A DNA stretch of 64,000 nucleotides, from the NCBI GenBank assembly GCA_036346205.1, contig JARFJB010001278.1, positions 1,063,501 through 1,127,500 on the forward strand, in the 5' to 3' direction. Within the stretch, counting starts at the first letter, position 1; each line of letters begins with the position of its first letter. Below, one piece after another: positions 35,300 through 45,506 of this stretch. Below the pieces are notes generated by a model. It was not told the DNA's origin and searched no databases. It saw only the letters and a list, made by a program, of their open reading frames with translations. This DNA comes from Vesta saturnalis (Eukaryota > Arthropoda > Insecta > Coleoptera > Lampyridae). Both the position numbers and the translations under genes were made by a program.

Positions 35300-35640
35300 C
35301 CCACTATGAGTGATGGGGAACCCATCGCCATCCCAAACTCTTGTTGGTGGAATTTTGTCTTCTACCTGGAGATAATGTAGTTCTAATACATATTGTCAGA
35401 AGTTCAATTATTGTATTTACCAAAAGTTTCGTGCGTTCGTCTAACGTTTCATCCTTTTCCAGCTGGTCCCTTATGATAGATAGTGCCTTATCGGTAGGCA
35501 CATTTGTGAATAGACTAACAATGTCAAAGCTTACCAGTATTTCTTCGTAGTTTGGTTGGATGTTTCTGATGGTTTCCACGAAGTGCTGCGTGTTGGTATT
35601 GTCAAAAACACGCAGCACTTCGTTCTAAAAAACATATATT
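35300..35640 (-). pseudogene. Penelope-like reverse transcriptase fragment
   Basis: The minus-strand ORF contains FVETIRNIQPNYEEILVSFD and VSLFTNVPTDKALSII. LVSFDxVSLFTNVP holds the first catalytic Asp region of Penelope-like reverse transcriptases. It continues with KDETLDERTKLLVNTIIELL and, in another frame, with a FGMAMGSP-like block near 35305-35330. Only about 100 residues remain; no GIY-YIG endonuclease is seen. It ends against a TA tract on one side and the terminal module on the other. Confidence 0.8.
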
Positions 35641-35644
35641 GGAT

Positions 35645-35717
35645 TACTCAGTGGCTCAGCGGTAAAGGTGTCAGACTAGTAAGTGAAAGGTACCAAGTTC
35701 GAATCTGAGAGTAGTCA
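35645..35717 (+). repeat. tRNA-like sequence (degenerate), right module
   Basis: Plus-strand counterpart of the left module: TGGCTCAGCGG, then GACTAGTAAG, then AAGTTCGAATCT. It is cut from its ribozyme partner by the nested mariner 24 bases downstream. Confidence 0.5.
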
Positions 35718-35741
35718 AGTGCTGGGAAAAAATTATATATA

Positions 35742-38564
35742 CAGGGTCCGCCAATAGTGCGTGGACGAAGCTTTATGAGTTTATACAATATCGTTTTCAA
35801 AATTATTTATTGCAGGATGGTGTGGGATCTTTCGGGTTACAATTAGAAAATATTTTCGCAAAAACTACTACTCGTATACAGGGTATTACAACACAAAGTT
35901 ATATTTTTTTAAATGGAACATACCGTATATTATTATAAATTTGGATTCCCTGGTTAATTTTAAGGGCACTTTATTCACTATATGAGGTATCTTAAACGCG
36001 CAATTTAGGCGCTGCATTCAATTTTTTGAAAATTTAGAGATTGAAAAGAAAAATTGTAACAACCGTATTGAGAAATGTGTAACACTAAAATTTTAATGGT
36101 TGATTAGTCATAGACTGTGCTACATAAAATCGTAAAAATAGTAATATTATCTTTTTTGATTTTCGAGATATCGTAATGCAAAGTTTAAGATTTTCAATCA
36201 TAGATAAATTGATTTTTTTAAATGGAAAGGTATACATTGTTTTACATTGTTAGATAGGAAATTTAATTACATTTTTTTTTGATATAACATTGTTGGTATT
36301 TATGTTTTGCCGTTTTTTGATAATCCAGCTTTTTTACTGAATTTGCAAAGTTTAAGAGTTTTAATCATAGATAACTTGATTTATTTAAATGGAAAGGTGT
36401 ACATTGTGTTACATTGATAGATAGGAAATTTAATTACAATTTTTTTGATATAATATTATTGGTATTTATTTTTTGCCGTTTTTTGATAATCCAGCTTTTT
36501 TACTGAATTTGTCGGTTTTTGTAGGTTTACATATGTATGTATAATTGTTTAAATCATATCAAGCTATGAAAACAAAAGAATATTAGAAACAAAATTGAAC
36601 AATAGTATCTGTTTTGTCATTTCGCGTGTTTATGTTCAAACGTAACTGAGTTAATTACTTTATTGCAGTGTGAATGTTTGACGCTTAACTTTATATATCA
36701 TATACGTAATACGTTTATTTAAGAATTTTAGTGAGTAATTTTTTGCAAAATTAATTAGTTGACATGATATTTGTGCTTGGAGAATCAAACAAAAATTGTT
36801 TATTGACCCGTCTAATCTACGGGCAGCGTTATCCTGATCGAAGACAACCAAGAGAAGAATCGTTTCGCAATCTTTTAGAAAGATTTGAAAGTACTGGAAG
36901 TGTTGGATATCCTAAAAACGAAAGAGCTAAAGTTGTTACAAATGAAGAAAATGAAGTTCGTGTACTTGTAGCTACAGTTGAAAACCCCCACGTTAGTATT
37001 CCGAAATTAAGTGACAATTTAGAAATCAGTCAAACTTCCGTGAGACGAATGTTAAAGAAAAATAAATTTCACCCTTATCATGTACAATTACATCAAGAGC
37101 TGAAAGAACAAGATTTTCAAAATCGAATTACTTTTTGCCAGTGGGTTCAACAACAGTTAAATGCGAACGAAAATTTTATATCGGGGATATTATTTACCGA
37201 CGAATGTACATTTCATCCAAATGGATTTGTGAACAGACATAATTTTCATTTTTATTCAAATGAAAATCCACACCAATTTCGGTTAGTCTCTCAAAATAAA
37301 TGGCCAGTGAATGTTTGGGCAGGTATATTCGGCGGAACCATTGTTGGTCCTTTTTTTTTCAATGGCACACTCACTGGGGTTGAATATCATAATTTTCTAG
37401 AAAACGAATTATATCATTTATAGGAGAATGTACCTTTGTATGTGTGTTTTTCCAACAAGACGGGGCACCTCCTCATCATGCCAGAATTGTAACCCAGTGG
37501 TTAAATTCGACGTTTCACGAAAATTGGATAGGAAGACAAGGACCGATACCTTGGCCAGCTAGATCTTCCGGTATAACTCCATTGGATTTTTTTCTTTAGG
37601 GATTTGTGAAGAATAAAGTATATGAGGAAGAACCAACAACTGCTGAGAATATGAAATTGCGAATTAGAAACGTTTTTGCTACAATTACTCCTAATATGTT
37701 AGATCGGGTTGAAGCTTCTTTTATTAAAAGAATTCAGTATTGTCTAAATCAGCGTGGTCGACAATTTGAACATTTAATTTAATATTATTTTCTTCCAAAA
37801 TCGATAAATTCAGTAAAAAAGCTGGATTATCAAAAAACGGCAAAAAATAAATACCAACAATGTTATATCAAAAAAATTGTAATTAAATTTCCTATCTATC
37901 AATGTAACACAATGCATACCTTTCCATTTAAATAAATCAAGTTATCTATGATTAAAAATCTTAAACTTTGCAAATTCAGTAAAAAAACTGGATTATCAAA
38001 AAACGGCAAAACATAAATACCAACAACGTTATATCATAAAAAAATGTAATTAAATGTCCTATCTAACAATGTATACCTTTTCATTAAAAAAAATCAAGTT
38101 ATGTATGATTGAAAATCTTATACTTTGCATTACGATGTCTCGAAAATTAAATAAGATAATAGCACTATTTTTACGATTTTATGTAGCACAGTCGATGACT
38201 AATCAACCATTAAAATTTTTGTGTTACACATTTCTCCATACGGTTGTTACAATTTTTCTTTTCAACCTCTAAATTTTCAAAGAATGGAATGCAGCGCCTA
38301 AATTGCGCGTTTAAGATACCTCATATAGTGAATAAAGTGCCCTTAAAATTAACCAGGGAATCCAAATTTATAATAATATACGGTATGTTCCAATTAAAAA
38401 AATATAACTTTGTGTTGTAATACCCTGTATACGAGTAGTAATTTTTGCGAAAATATTTTCTAATTGTAACCCGAAAGATCCCACACAATTCTGAAATAAA
38501 TAATTTTGAAAAGGATATTGTATACACTCATAAAGCTTCGTCCACGCACTATTGGCGGACCCTG
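35742..38564. mobile_element. Mariner element with 767-bp inverted repeats
   Basis: Outer ends CAGGGTCCGCCAATAGTGCG are exact inverted copies bordered by TA (35740-35741 and 38565-38566). The inverted repeats extend to about 36510 and 37799. Each arm contains two direct copies of a 167-bp unit (starts at 36178 and 36345 on the left). The inner part carries the transposase. It is inserted in the right terminal module of the Penelope-like composite. Confidence 0.95.
36764..37782 (+). pseudogene. Mariner transposase (DUF4817 type) with two stops
   Basis: About 340 codons in one frame. N-terminal helix region (IFVLGESNKNCLLTRLIYGQ, RYPDRRQPR), second helix-turn-helix (PKLSDNLEISQTSVRRMLKK), then the catalytic domain: FTDECTF (first Asp intact), NVWAGIFGGTIVGPFFF, FQQDGAPPHH (second Asp intact), and ARSSGITPLDFF, where relatives have SPDLTPLDFF, so the third Asp is lost. 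Stops are TAG at 37421 and TAG at 37598 (a Trp codon in relatives). The reading frame is otherwise free of indels to QFEHLI, the normal C terminus. A young, nearly intact copy. Confidence 0.9.
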
Positions 38565-38585
38565 TATAACATACGAATTCGACTC

Positions 38586-38659
38586 GAGTGCGAAAACAGT
38601 CCTTCTCAGGACTAAGCCTAATGACGAAAGCAGAGTCCGCTTCCGAAACGTCGCGCTCC
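38586..38659 (+). ncRNA. Hammerhead ribozyme (Penelope type), right copy
   Basis: GAGTGCG at 38586 can pair with CGCGCTC at 38652-38658. The core shows CTAATGA (38618-38624, one change from CTGATGA), a stem II of CGAAAGC and GCTTCCG, and GAAACGTC (38645-38652), where AC/GU forms a two-base-pair stem III with cleavage expected after GTC. Such minimal-stem-III hammerheads are reported to act as dimers in Penelope-like elements. The G-to-A change in the core probably impairs it. Confidence 0.65.
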
Positions 38660-38739
38660 AAAACCAAAAACTGTGGAAATAGACCGATCAACTCCACTAA
38701 TAGGAAACCACAGTTACAAAACATTTATAATACAGAATC

Positions 38740-38850
38740 AAATAATACGGTCTAGAGTTTTGTATAGGTCAAATAATATAGTCTAGAATTTTTTAAATGT
38801 CAAATAATACAGCCTTGGGTTTTGTATAAGTCAAATAATACGGTTTAAAG
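38740..38850. repeat. 31-bp satellite, right block
   Basis: Three to four copies of the same unit as 34385-34570, diverging toward the start of the YVKGREK coding segment. Confidence 0.85.
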
Positions 38851-38856
38851 TTATGT

Positions 38857-39122
38857 TTTAAGTCACCGTATCCATGGCATACGTTAGATGCGGAGAGTCG
38901 CTGTCAAGCTACTTGGTTAATTCGTAATCAACACTGTACAAAATGGGAAGAGGGGTATAAAATACCACACCAATTTCGCAGAATTCTCAGTCGCTTGATT
39001 CAACCTACAGATACTGTCTACGTCAAGGGTAGAGAGAAAGCGGATTACATCAGAAAATTTGTTAGACAACCCGTTATAGAGCTTTGTTTATTTCTTTTAC
39101 ATATCACACAATATGAGTACAT

Positions 39123-39124
<2 letters not shown>
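38857..39124 (+). CDS. Small protein with FKSPYPW and YVKGREK segments (partial)
   Basis: An open frame (no ATG at its start) reads FKSPYPWHTLDAESRCQ, then WLIRNQHCTKWEEGY, then a helix QFRRILSRLIQ and TVYVKGREKADYIRKFV before running into a TA microsatellite at about 39125. From memory, arthropod hypothetical proteins share the pattern K(P/S)PYxW...W...H(G/C)xxWxxG...(I/V)YVKGxEK, but I cannot name a function. The 5' end is lost in the 31-bp satellite and the 3' end in the TA tract. It is convergent with the polymerase gene. An apparent TATA box at 38956 falls inside this coding segment. Confidence 0.55.

Positions 39125-39127
<3 letters not shown>

Positions 39128-39177
<50 letters not shown>
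39128..39177. repeat. TA microsatellite
   Basis: About 25 TA units, interrupting the 3' end of the small plus-strand protein. Confidence 0.95.
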
Positions 39178-39179
<2 letters not shown>

Positions 39180-39299
39180 CCTCGATAATGAATTATGGCA
39201 CAATAATAGTATGTATTCCACTAAAAAGTTACTAGTTAAGTAGCCGACCTGGAATGGTGTATCGATATTATACATATTAACATGTATGGTTATACATGT

Positions 39300-42200
39300 T
39301 CACAGCTTCATTATGGAGATAATATATACACAACTAAAACTAACAGGCATCAGTACCCAACCTATTAGCTCCGTCAGCACCTTTTGAATAACGATTTTCT
39401 TAACACTTTTCGCTTTCTTAACCACTTGATCATCAGTAAGCTTTAGACAATAAGATTTTGATCCTGTTCTATAAAAATATTGAATAGCTTTCCCTGCATA
39501 CTCATTTTTCATTCTTCCGACAACAGATGTATTTGTTATAATACCATGCAGACAGTTTTGATAGTTGGATGTGTCATATTCATCAACATTATTCCGTATA
39601 TACGCATACACATCATCAGTTGTTATCTCGACAATTAAGGAATCTGTGTCTGTATAGAGCAACATTACATTATTACCGTAATGACTGCGCAAGATATTGT
39701 AAGAAAATCGATACATTATAATTTTGGAAAGATCAAAAACTACTAAATCCAACATATACGGGTTTGCTATAAGTAACGACCTGTATGGACAATTCCACTG
39801 CAAATCATTTATCAGTAAATTGAATAAAATTCTTAAATTGCGGTTTTGCGACATACCGTGCAAGACCCAAGCGATGTTCGTTATTTTCCCAATGTGTTAA
39901 TAACTTTATTACTCTTCTTTAGTCGACATTCTCCATTGTGTTACCAAATACACAATTGTTCATGCATTTAAAGAAATCCGTTTTGAATTTGTTCTTGGAT
40001 TGATTTTGAAGAGTTGTATTAAGGTCTATGTATGGTACTAGCCAAATACTTTGACGAAACCGCATAACTCATGAATATGAGCTACAGTTAACCCATGCTC
40101 TATACATTGTTTTAAATATCGGTAATGTATAACATAGTTGGTCTTATCACATAAATCAGGAATTAAATTTCCTCCTTGGAATGTGGTGCGCAGATCATTT
40201 CGGGACCAAAAGGATAATCATTGTGTTCATCATGCAGGCGATGCGGATAGTATCTACCTTTAGCATATACCCAATATCAGCATCATCATTAATCTTCATT
40301 ACATCAAAGTTTTGAATTTCCTCTTCAGTTAACCACATAAACCCATTATGAGGTAGGTGTTGCCGCGTACTCCATCCGTATAAATTCGTGGCATCTAAAT
40401 ACTGTAAAAAGACCTTTGGACGATTAGGATTATAATTTGGGACAAACTCGCTGTTAGCAATACTTCTTCGCTTAACACAAGTACTCACTCCACCACGAAT
40501 ACCTTTCTTAAAAAAGTGGTACATATCCATACCAGTCAATAATTCTAACTCTACTTTAGTACATTTCAACGTGGCATCCCACGCCAATCCAGGCATTGTA
40601 ACATACTGCGCTGGTTCTAATCCATACATGTCTATAAATAGCCGCCTAAAGTTTACTGACACGTCAGCCAACAGCAACACGTCTGATTTTAAATATATGT
40701 CAGCATAATCTCCAAGTGTATTACACTTAAAGTGATCCCACACCAGTAGGATGCGACAATATTCTTCATCGGATATATTTTCATCACGCATTTTATCGTA
40801 GAATTTGTCATAAGAAGGTACTGTGGCATCGTCTAATTTATTAAAATTGTCCACGTACGCGTAGGAGAAATTACCTTTCTTTCTAACTAAGTTAAAGTCA
40901 TTGTCACCAACAAAATATTTCCTTACCTCTCTACATTGATCATCTGATAAATTATGAGATAGAGTATCTAAGGATGCCGCCGTGAACCTACAACTATCGA
41001 CGAATCGCAAATTTATGTACTTCTTTTCCCTATATCCGAGACCATTAATGAATTCGTTTACATAAATATGCTTAACGAACGTTATATATTTCTCACTATT
41101 AACAGGGAGTACGGTAATTTCTTCTGTTTCACTCGATAACTGTTTGATGAACAGGTGGATCATAACCACTGAGATTATGGAAAAAATTGGGATAAATGTA
41201 GGTAATTGATAATTTAAATTGCAGTTTGAATGTGCGGCACCACAATATTTGCCAGTGACATCTCGTACTTTGGAATTTGTAACATCATTCGTAAAAAAGC
41301 TTGTCGCATATATAACAATTACGACTTTGCTCATGTATCACCAGTTGTTCATCAGTTAGTGGTAACATTGGAACAACAGTTTTTAAATGCTCATTATATA
41401 TCCGTTTCACATCACTCTCGAGTCGTATAATAAATATTTACGCGGCATTAACACCCCTATAAAGTTCTAATTTGGACCAAGCATCGTTTACACCGCGCTT
41501 AATATAATAACTGAATGAGTATGGTTCATGTTTACACGTTTTTATCGTGAACGGTTGTTTGGGATCGGGTTAAGCCGTATTTACCGGTACTAATAGCACT
41601 TCAAAATCTGCATATATTATGAACGGTAGAAACATCTGTTTTTGATAGTTTCGAAACGAAAGTATATTTTACGCATATAACTCCCCGGTTCTGCCTTTTC
41701 ATTGCATTACGCCAGGTAATTTAGTGTACACGAAATTACAGTCATGAGACACGTGTCAAGTTAATTGTTGCTGCGTTCTAAAGTAATGAATACATGAATC
41801 ACAAAAATATTTTTCCCCATTACGTCGACTTATTTGGTTGCTATGTAAACGAGAAAAATTTTTTATCCATACACAATGCTGATTAGCCGTTTGGTTACTG
41901 GCTAATAGCAACAAATTAACCTGAATAGGTTGTTTAACTCTTGTATAGTAGAGAGCACCCACTACCTCAGGAATACGATGACCATCACGATACGTATCCT
42001 CCAGTCCATAAACATTGACGGAGATATTATTGTTGGACTCAAACGTTGAGATGTTGGTCATCTTAACGGGAAATTCTACATCGTTACAGTTGAATAATGT
42101 CCTGAAATCAGGGCAAAAGTCGTCCGTTGCGGGAACCCCGTCGGTGTCACTAATGCTGATACAATAGCCCACGCAAAGCAGTAATTATCACTATTCTTTA

Positions 42201-43163
42201 CATTCACTATGGCATGTTTATGCGAAATTTTAGGCGGGACATTCATATAGGATGAACCAGTAGTGAGAGAAAGATTTTAACATGTTTACCTCTAAATATA
42301 CGAAATTCACCAGCTACCACCCTACAAAACAACATATATTAATAATGCACTACCCTACTACTCAGAGCTCAGACTTACCAGAATCTTTATGCTGAAATTC
42401 TGATTGCTTAGCATCCAAGATTTCCTCCACTCTTTCAAAATATTCTTCCAACACCATCCCGACACTCAATATATCATGTTTCATTTGAAAGGGCTTTAAT
42501 TCGGTGCTTTCTCTACTGTTCAGAAAATACAACCCAAACAACTCAGCATTAGATTTCAACGATAAGTGTTTCTGCAACTGAATTTGTATTAGTTTCAAAA
42601 CATTCTCTTTAACGTCACCCATAAACGTCTGCACATTCGTATGGGTATTGCATGGTGATAGTCTATACGAAACAATGCGTTGTTTAAAAGCATTGCGAAT
42701 TACTTCAACCCCAGTATCAACGAGTAGACACACATTTGATTAATGCCTATTGCTTCTAAGGTGTCATTGATAAGCATATCGAGGAACATCAATCGAACAA
42801 TCAGTGCAGTGCACGATTTCAATGCTTTGCTACTTTTATTTTATACTGGTTTGCTCATTTGGTCTGACTTACGCTTCTGTGAGTTGTTCAAACCCGATGG
42901 TCCTGGTTCTTCAAAGGAATCATCAGCATGCCTGTGTTGCACATTATTCTTTAAGTTGTTTAACCCTGATGGTCCAGGTTGTGCAAGACCTTCAGCAATA
43001 TGGCTGTATTCCGTTCTGTTCGCATCGGAATTTCTTGGTTGCACCACATTCCTAAGTGCGGTACGATTTTACGGTACAGCCTGCGACATCTCTGAAGGTG
43101 GGGTAGTTGGAATACTTTTGATGTCGCACTAAAGAGTCTTTTCTTGAAAATTTCTTCAGACAT
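39300..43163 (-). pseudogene. Family-B DNA polymerase of the large element, full length but frameshifted
   Basis: Begins at ATG 43163 (MSEEIFKKRLFSAT), followed by a disordered region with two EPGPSGLNN-like repeats (42860-42980), then 42733-42362 (ELFGLYFL, EFQHKDSG) and 42172-41756 with a CDSCIHYF zinc-ribbon half. The exonuclease follows: YADFE (about 41603-41617), NLSGYD (about 41165) and YLKSDVLLLAD (about 40690). The polymerase domain has YLDATNLYGW (motif A, about 40390), NNCVFGNTMEN (motif B, about 39960), TDTDSL (motif C, about 39645) and KKAKSVKK. Total about 1,290 codons, the expected size for a protein-primed-like PolB with exonuclease. At least six frameshifts or stops separate these blocks. 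It should be read as decayed, although every catalytic motif remains visible. Confidence 0.88.
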
Positions 43164-43266
43164 TCACATTCAAACGTTTTATTGCGATCTGTAACAGAGA
43201 GAATGTATAAACAATGTATAAGTGAACGGGTAGAGTTACGTGTTTTCTTATAATTCCTTTTTTAGC

Positions 43267-43287
43267 TCTTTATTGCTCTTTATTAGT
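43267..43287 (-). terminator. Tandem polyadenylation signals
   Basis: On the minus strand AATAAA occurs twice within 21 bases, directly downstream of the 60-codon ORF. It would end the transcript of the two membrane-protein genes before the polymerase gene starts. Confidence 0.6.
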
Positions 43288-43301
43288 TTGCAGCATTACT
43301 A

Positions 43302-43484
43302 TCATGTATTACAACTGTTAAGAAAAGAAGTTAAATCCAGCGATGCGAACGAGGCCACAACGTAACATATCGCCAGGAATAGGATAATATGTATGGTGGA
43401 TATATCAGGTTGAGGGGTAGAGTAGTGTACGGGTGAGGAAACAATAACACTGATGGTCTGGATAGACTGTTGCTGAGCACACAT
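43302..43484 (-). CDS. Small C-terminally anchored membrane protein
   Basis: A 60-residue ORF: a Gln/Ser/Thr-rich N-terminal half, then a hydrophobic segment at about residues 31-50 (IHIILFLAICYVVASFASL), long enough for one membrane span, and a short polar tail. It sits 20 bases after the stop of the repeat protein on the same strand and is followed within 15 bases by tandem AATAAA. Its position and the compact spacing argue for a real gene of the element. No homologue recognised. No obvious lesion. Confidence 0.5.
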   Translation of the reverse strand: MCAQQQSIQTISVIVSSPVHYSTPQPDISTIHIILFLAICYVVASFASLDLTSFLNSCNT

Positions 43485-43504
43485 ATTCTACCCTGTATTG
43501 TCTC

Positions 43505-44430
43505 TCACCCTTTTGGATGGAAGCAGGGTGTTACCCCCCACCTGTTTCCCAGAAACTCCGCAGCATAAGTAGGGCTCAATACACTCTGGGGAGAAGATAC
43601 TGCATTTTCCACTATATCCCTCACCGGTGACTGTGCAGGTAAGTATTGTATGGGTGTTGCAGGACTCCTAGATACTGATAAGTTATTTAGCGACCATTCA
43701 TTATCTATAAAATCAGCAGCACACGCAGGACTGAGGATACTCTCTGATAAATCATCCACTCGCTCCACTTGTATCGAAGAGTTCATACGACTCCACTCTT
43801 CAGTGAACTCTGCAATACAGGTAGAGCTCGCGATACTATCAGAAATGGGCCCCCTGACCTCTCCTCCTACCGTAGAACTACTGTACGACCACTCGTCCAT
43901 AAATTCTACGATAGAAGCAGGGCTCAGCAAACTTTCAAATGGATTCCCTACTATTCTGCCCTCTGCATATGTTGCAGATGTGGACGATTGCTCATCTACA
44001 ACGCATGCAGGTGTCTGAGTAATCCCCTTTCCCCTTTCCCCAGCACCGGCTGCGCCACAAAGCTTGACGATGAACGCTCTTCCGCAAGTGGAAACCATTC
44101 ATCCCCAAACTCTTCAATGCAGTCAGGAGTTAAGACATGATGCAATACTACCTGATCTGCTCCCTCTCCACTCGGACACCGGCAGCACCTCCTTCCTGGA
44201 GCAGCTCCATCACATCCGATGCGTGATTCGTATGAGGCCGTTCTCCCAGCAACCTCCTCAGGATTGGGTGTGTCATCCCGCGGTAGTCCCACAATGTGGC
44301 TTATGATGTTAACTCGTCCACCCACCGTTACGGGACGATCATAAGCCACGCATGCTCGTGACCTACACTTGGGTTTACAGCATCTAAAAGTGATTACTAT
44401 TATTAATATAAAAAAGATGAAAGTCAGCAA
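43505..44430 (-). CDS. Membrane-anchored protein with five LSPxxxxEFxDEW repeats
   Basis: Starts at ATG 44430 with a hydrophobic anchor (LTFIFFILIIVITF) followed at once by a Cys/Arg/Lys-rich patch, as in a type-I-reversed signal anchor. After about 100 residues come five imperfect repeats on a roughly 31-36-residue spacing: TPDCIEEFGDEW, SPASIVEFMDEW, SSTCIAEFTEEW, SPACAADFIDNEW and SPTYAAEFLGNRW. Linkers are Ser-rich. One frame change is needed between the first and second repeats, at a GGGGAAAGGGGAAAGGGG purine run near 44025-44045. GC content is higher than in surrounding DNA. No known domain recognised. The same stretch has open frames on the plus strand, but these lack the anchor and the consistent motif. 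Confidence 0.6.
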
Positions 44431-44649
44431 AAATACATTTTACAAGTCCTTTAAAGGTTTTATTGAAAATGAATCTAAGTTCACAAAATAACTTTTGAAA
44501 ATTTTTACAAGTCCGTAAAGATCTTGAAAAATGTCCTTTAAAAATGTATGAAAAACGTTGTTTTTAGTGGGGGAAACACCTATATTTAGCGAAATGAAAA
44601 CAATACAAATTATTCGTACAACTTATTCTATAGTTGACACTACTGAACA
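44431..44649. promoter_or_regulatory. Candidate bidirectional promoter region
   Basis: About 220 AT-rich bases separating the divergent repeat-protein gene (minus) and the possible spliced gene (plus). It contains two direct repeats of ACAAGTCC (near 44440 and 44508). No clear TATA box on either strand. Inferred from gene arrangement only. Confidence 0.3.
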
Positions 44650-44846
44650 TACAATGACTTCAAGAGCAAGTTCCCCATCATCTCCCCAGGTAAAAACCAC
44701 CAAATTTTGTTTTTAATTTTTTTTTCAAAGAACTTAACGATGACTGGTTTTGGGCTACACAAATCACTATGACCATTAGTCGCACTATAATTCCACCCCT
44801 CTACAACGTTATGTGTGCGATGGCGTCGGGAGACAGTGCCACTCAA
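44640..44846 (-). pseudogene. Alternative minus-strand reading: MULE C-terminal-like scrap
   Basis: The minus strand reads SRRHRTHNVVEGWNYSATNG, which recalls the R(T/S)NN(S/A)VEGWH block near the C terminus of FLYWCH-type MULE transposases. Nothing upstream on this strand supports a MULE core, so this may be chance. It would matter if true, since MULEs make 9-bp target duplications like the one flanking this element. Confidence 0.2.
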
Positions 44847-45330
44847 CGCAATTATGCGTTTCTAATTATTGCCGGGTGGTACTGGTTATTCCACGCACAT
44901 CGCATCATCACATGGACCGTCTCACGTTCACGGTATGTATTGTCTTGATACTACTTTATTTATATTTATAATTTCTTCTTCCATTACAGCTGACAACCAT
45001 AGTGCCATTCGTCCGGAATTATGATATCGTGATTAACGGAGAAGTCTCTAGAAGAGCAGCTCGACCGGGCCCACACTTGGCATGTAACGTGGGTATGATC
45101 ACGCTATTGTACATCTGGAGATGATACTGGAAACTGTCGAAGAGATTGGTGGACTTTTCGAGCTCATCCGAGTTCGTAATGCAGCTCTTCAAGTGGTCTA
45201 TGCAAGGGATCGAGACAGGAATAGTAAGTATAACTGATAGAGCTCTCTTTCTACTTATGATTTATTTCCAGAAAAAAACGTCGATCCCAATAGTGCGACC
45301 CCAGACCATACAGACCGACACTAACTGACT
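44650..45330 (+). CDS. Possible spliced gene with several short introns
   Basis: Three candidate introns with GT-AG ends: 44690-44729 (CAG|GTAAAA to TTTCAAAG), 44932-44989 (ACG|GTATGT to CATTACAG) and 45224-45271 (GTAAGT to TTTCCAG). The first preserves a frame giving SPELNDDWFWATQITMTIS and a hydrophobic stretch FLIIAGWYWLF near 44860-44890. The third preserves a frame giving HLEMILETVEEIGGLFELI then VVYARDRDRNKK and a stop at 45322. The middle part needs a one-base frame change near 45092. No family recognised. It may be two genes or a decayed one. The minus strand of the first exon has a competing reading (next entry). Confidence 0.35.
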
Positions 45331-45345
45331 GAGCGCGGCGACTAC

Positions 45346-45425
45346 ATACAGACAGACAAACAGACAGGTAGACATACGACAGACAGACAGACATACAGAC
45401 AGAGAGACTGACAGGCAGACAGATA
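45346..45425 (+). repeat. CAGA microsatellite
   Basis: Imperfect CAGA/CATA repeat, with Ser-Val-Cys-Leu artefact ORFs on the opposite strand. Confidence 0.9.
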
Positions 45426-45506
45426 CGCACCACAGGTGTATATGCTCAAATATATCAATCATACTGTGATGGTATACCATCATGTACCGCTGATGAACAT
45501 CTGCTA

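Larger units (their letters stand above)
34571..38703. mobile_element. Penelope-like composite with inverted ribozyme/tRNA-like ends
   Basis: A terminal module of about 230 bp occurs at the left on the minus strand (34571-34805) and at the right on the plus strand (35636-35741 joined to 38567-38703). Removing the nested mariner makes the right copy match the left one continuously (for example GTCAAGTGCT...GAATTCGACTC). Between them are two TA tracts, a second tRNA-like sequence and a reverse-transcriptase fragment on the minus strand. Penelope-like elements are known to carry hammerhead ribozymes in their terminal repeats and often have partly inverted end copies. Confidence 0.7.

Noticed and set aside
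38951..38991. TATA box plus TCAGT initiator with about 33-base spacing
   Set aside because: It lies inside an open coding segment (FKSPYPW ... YVKGREK) whose codons explain both motifs.
43650..44140. Plus-strand ORFs with repeated HSSxNSxIxxGL-like segments
   Set aside because: They mirror the DNA repeats of the minus-strand protein. The minus strand has the longer frames, a signal anchor and a more regular motif.
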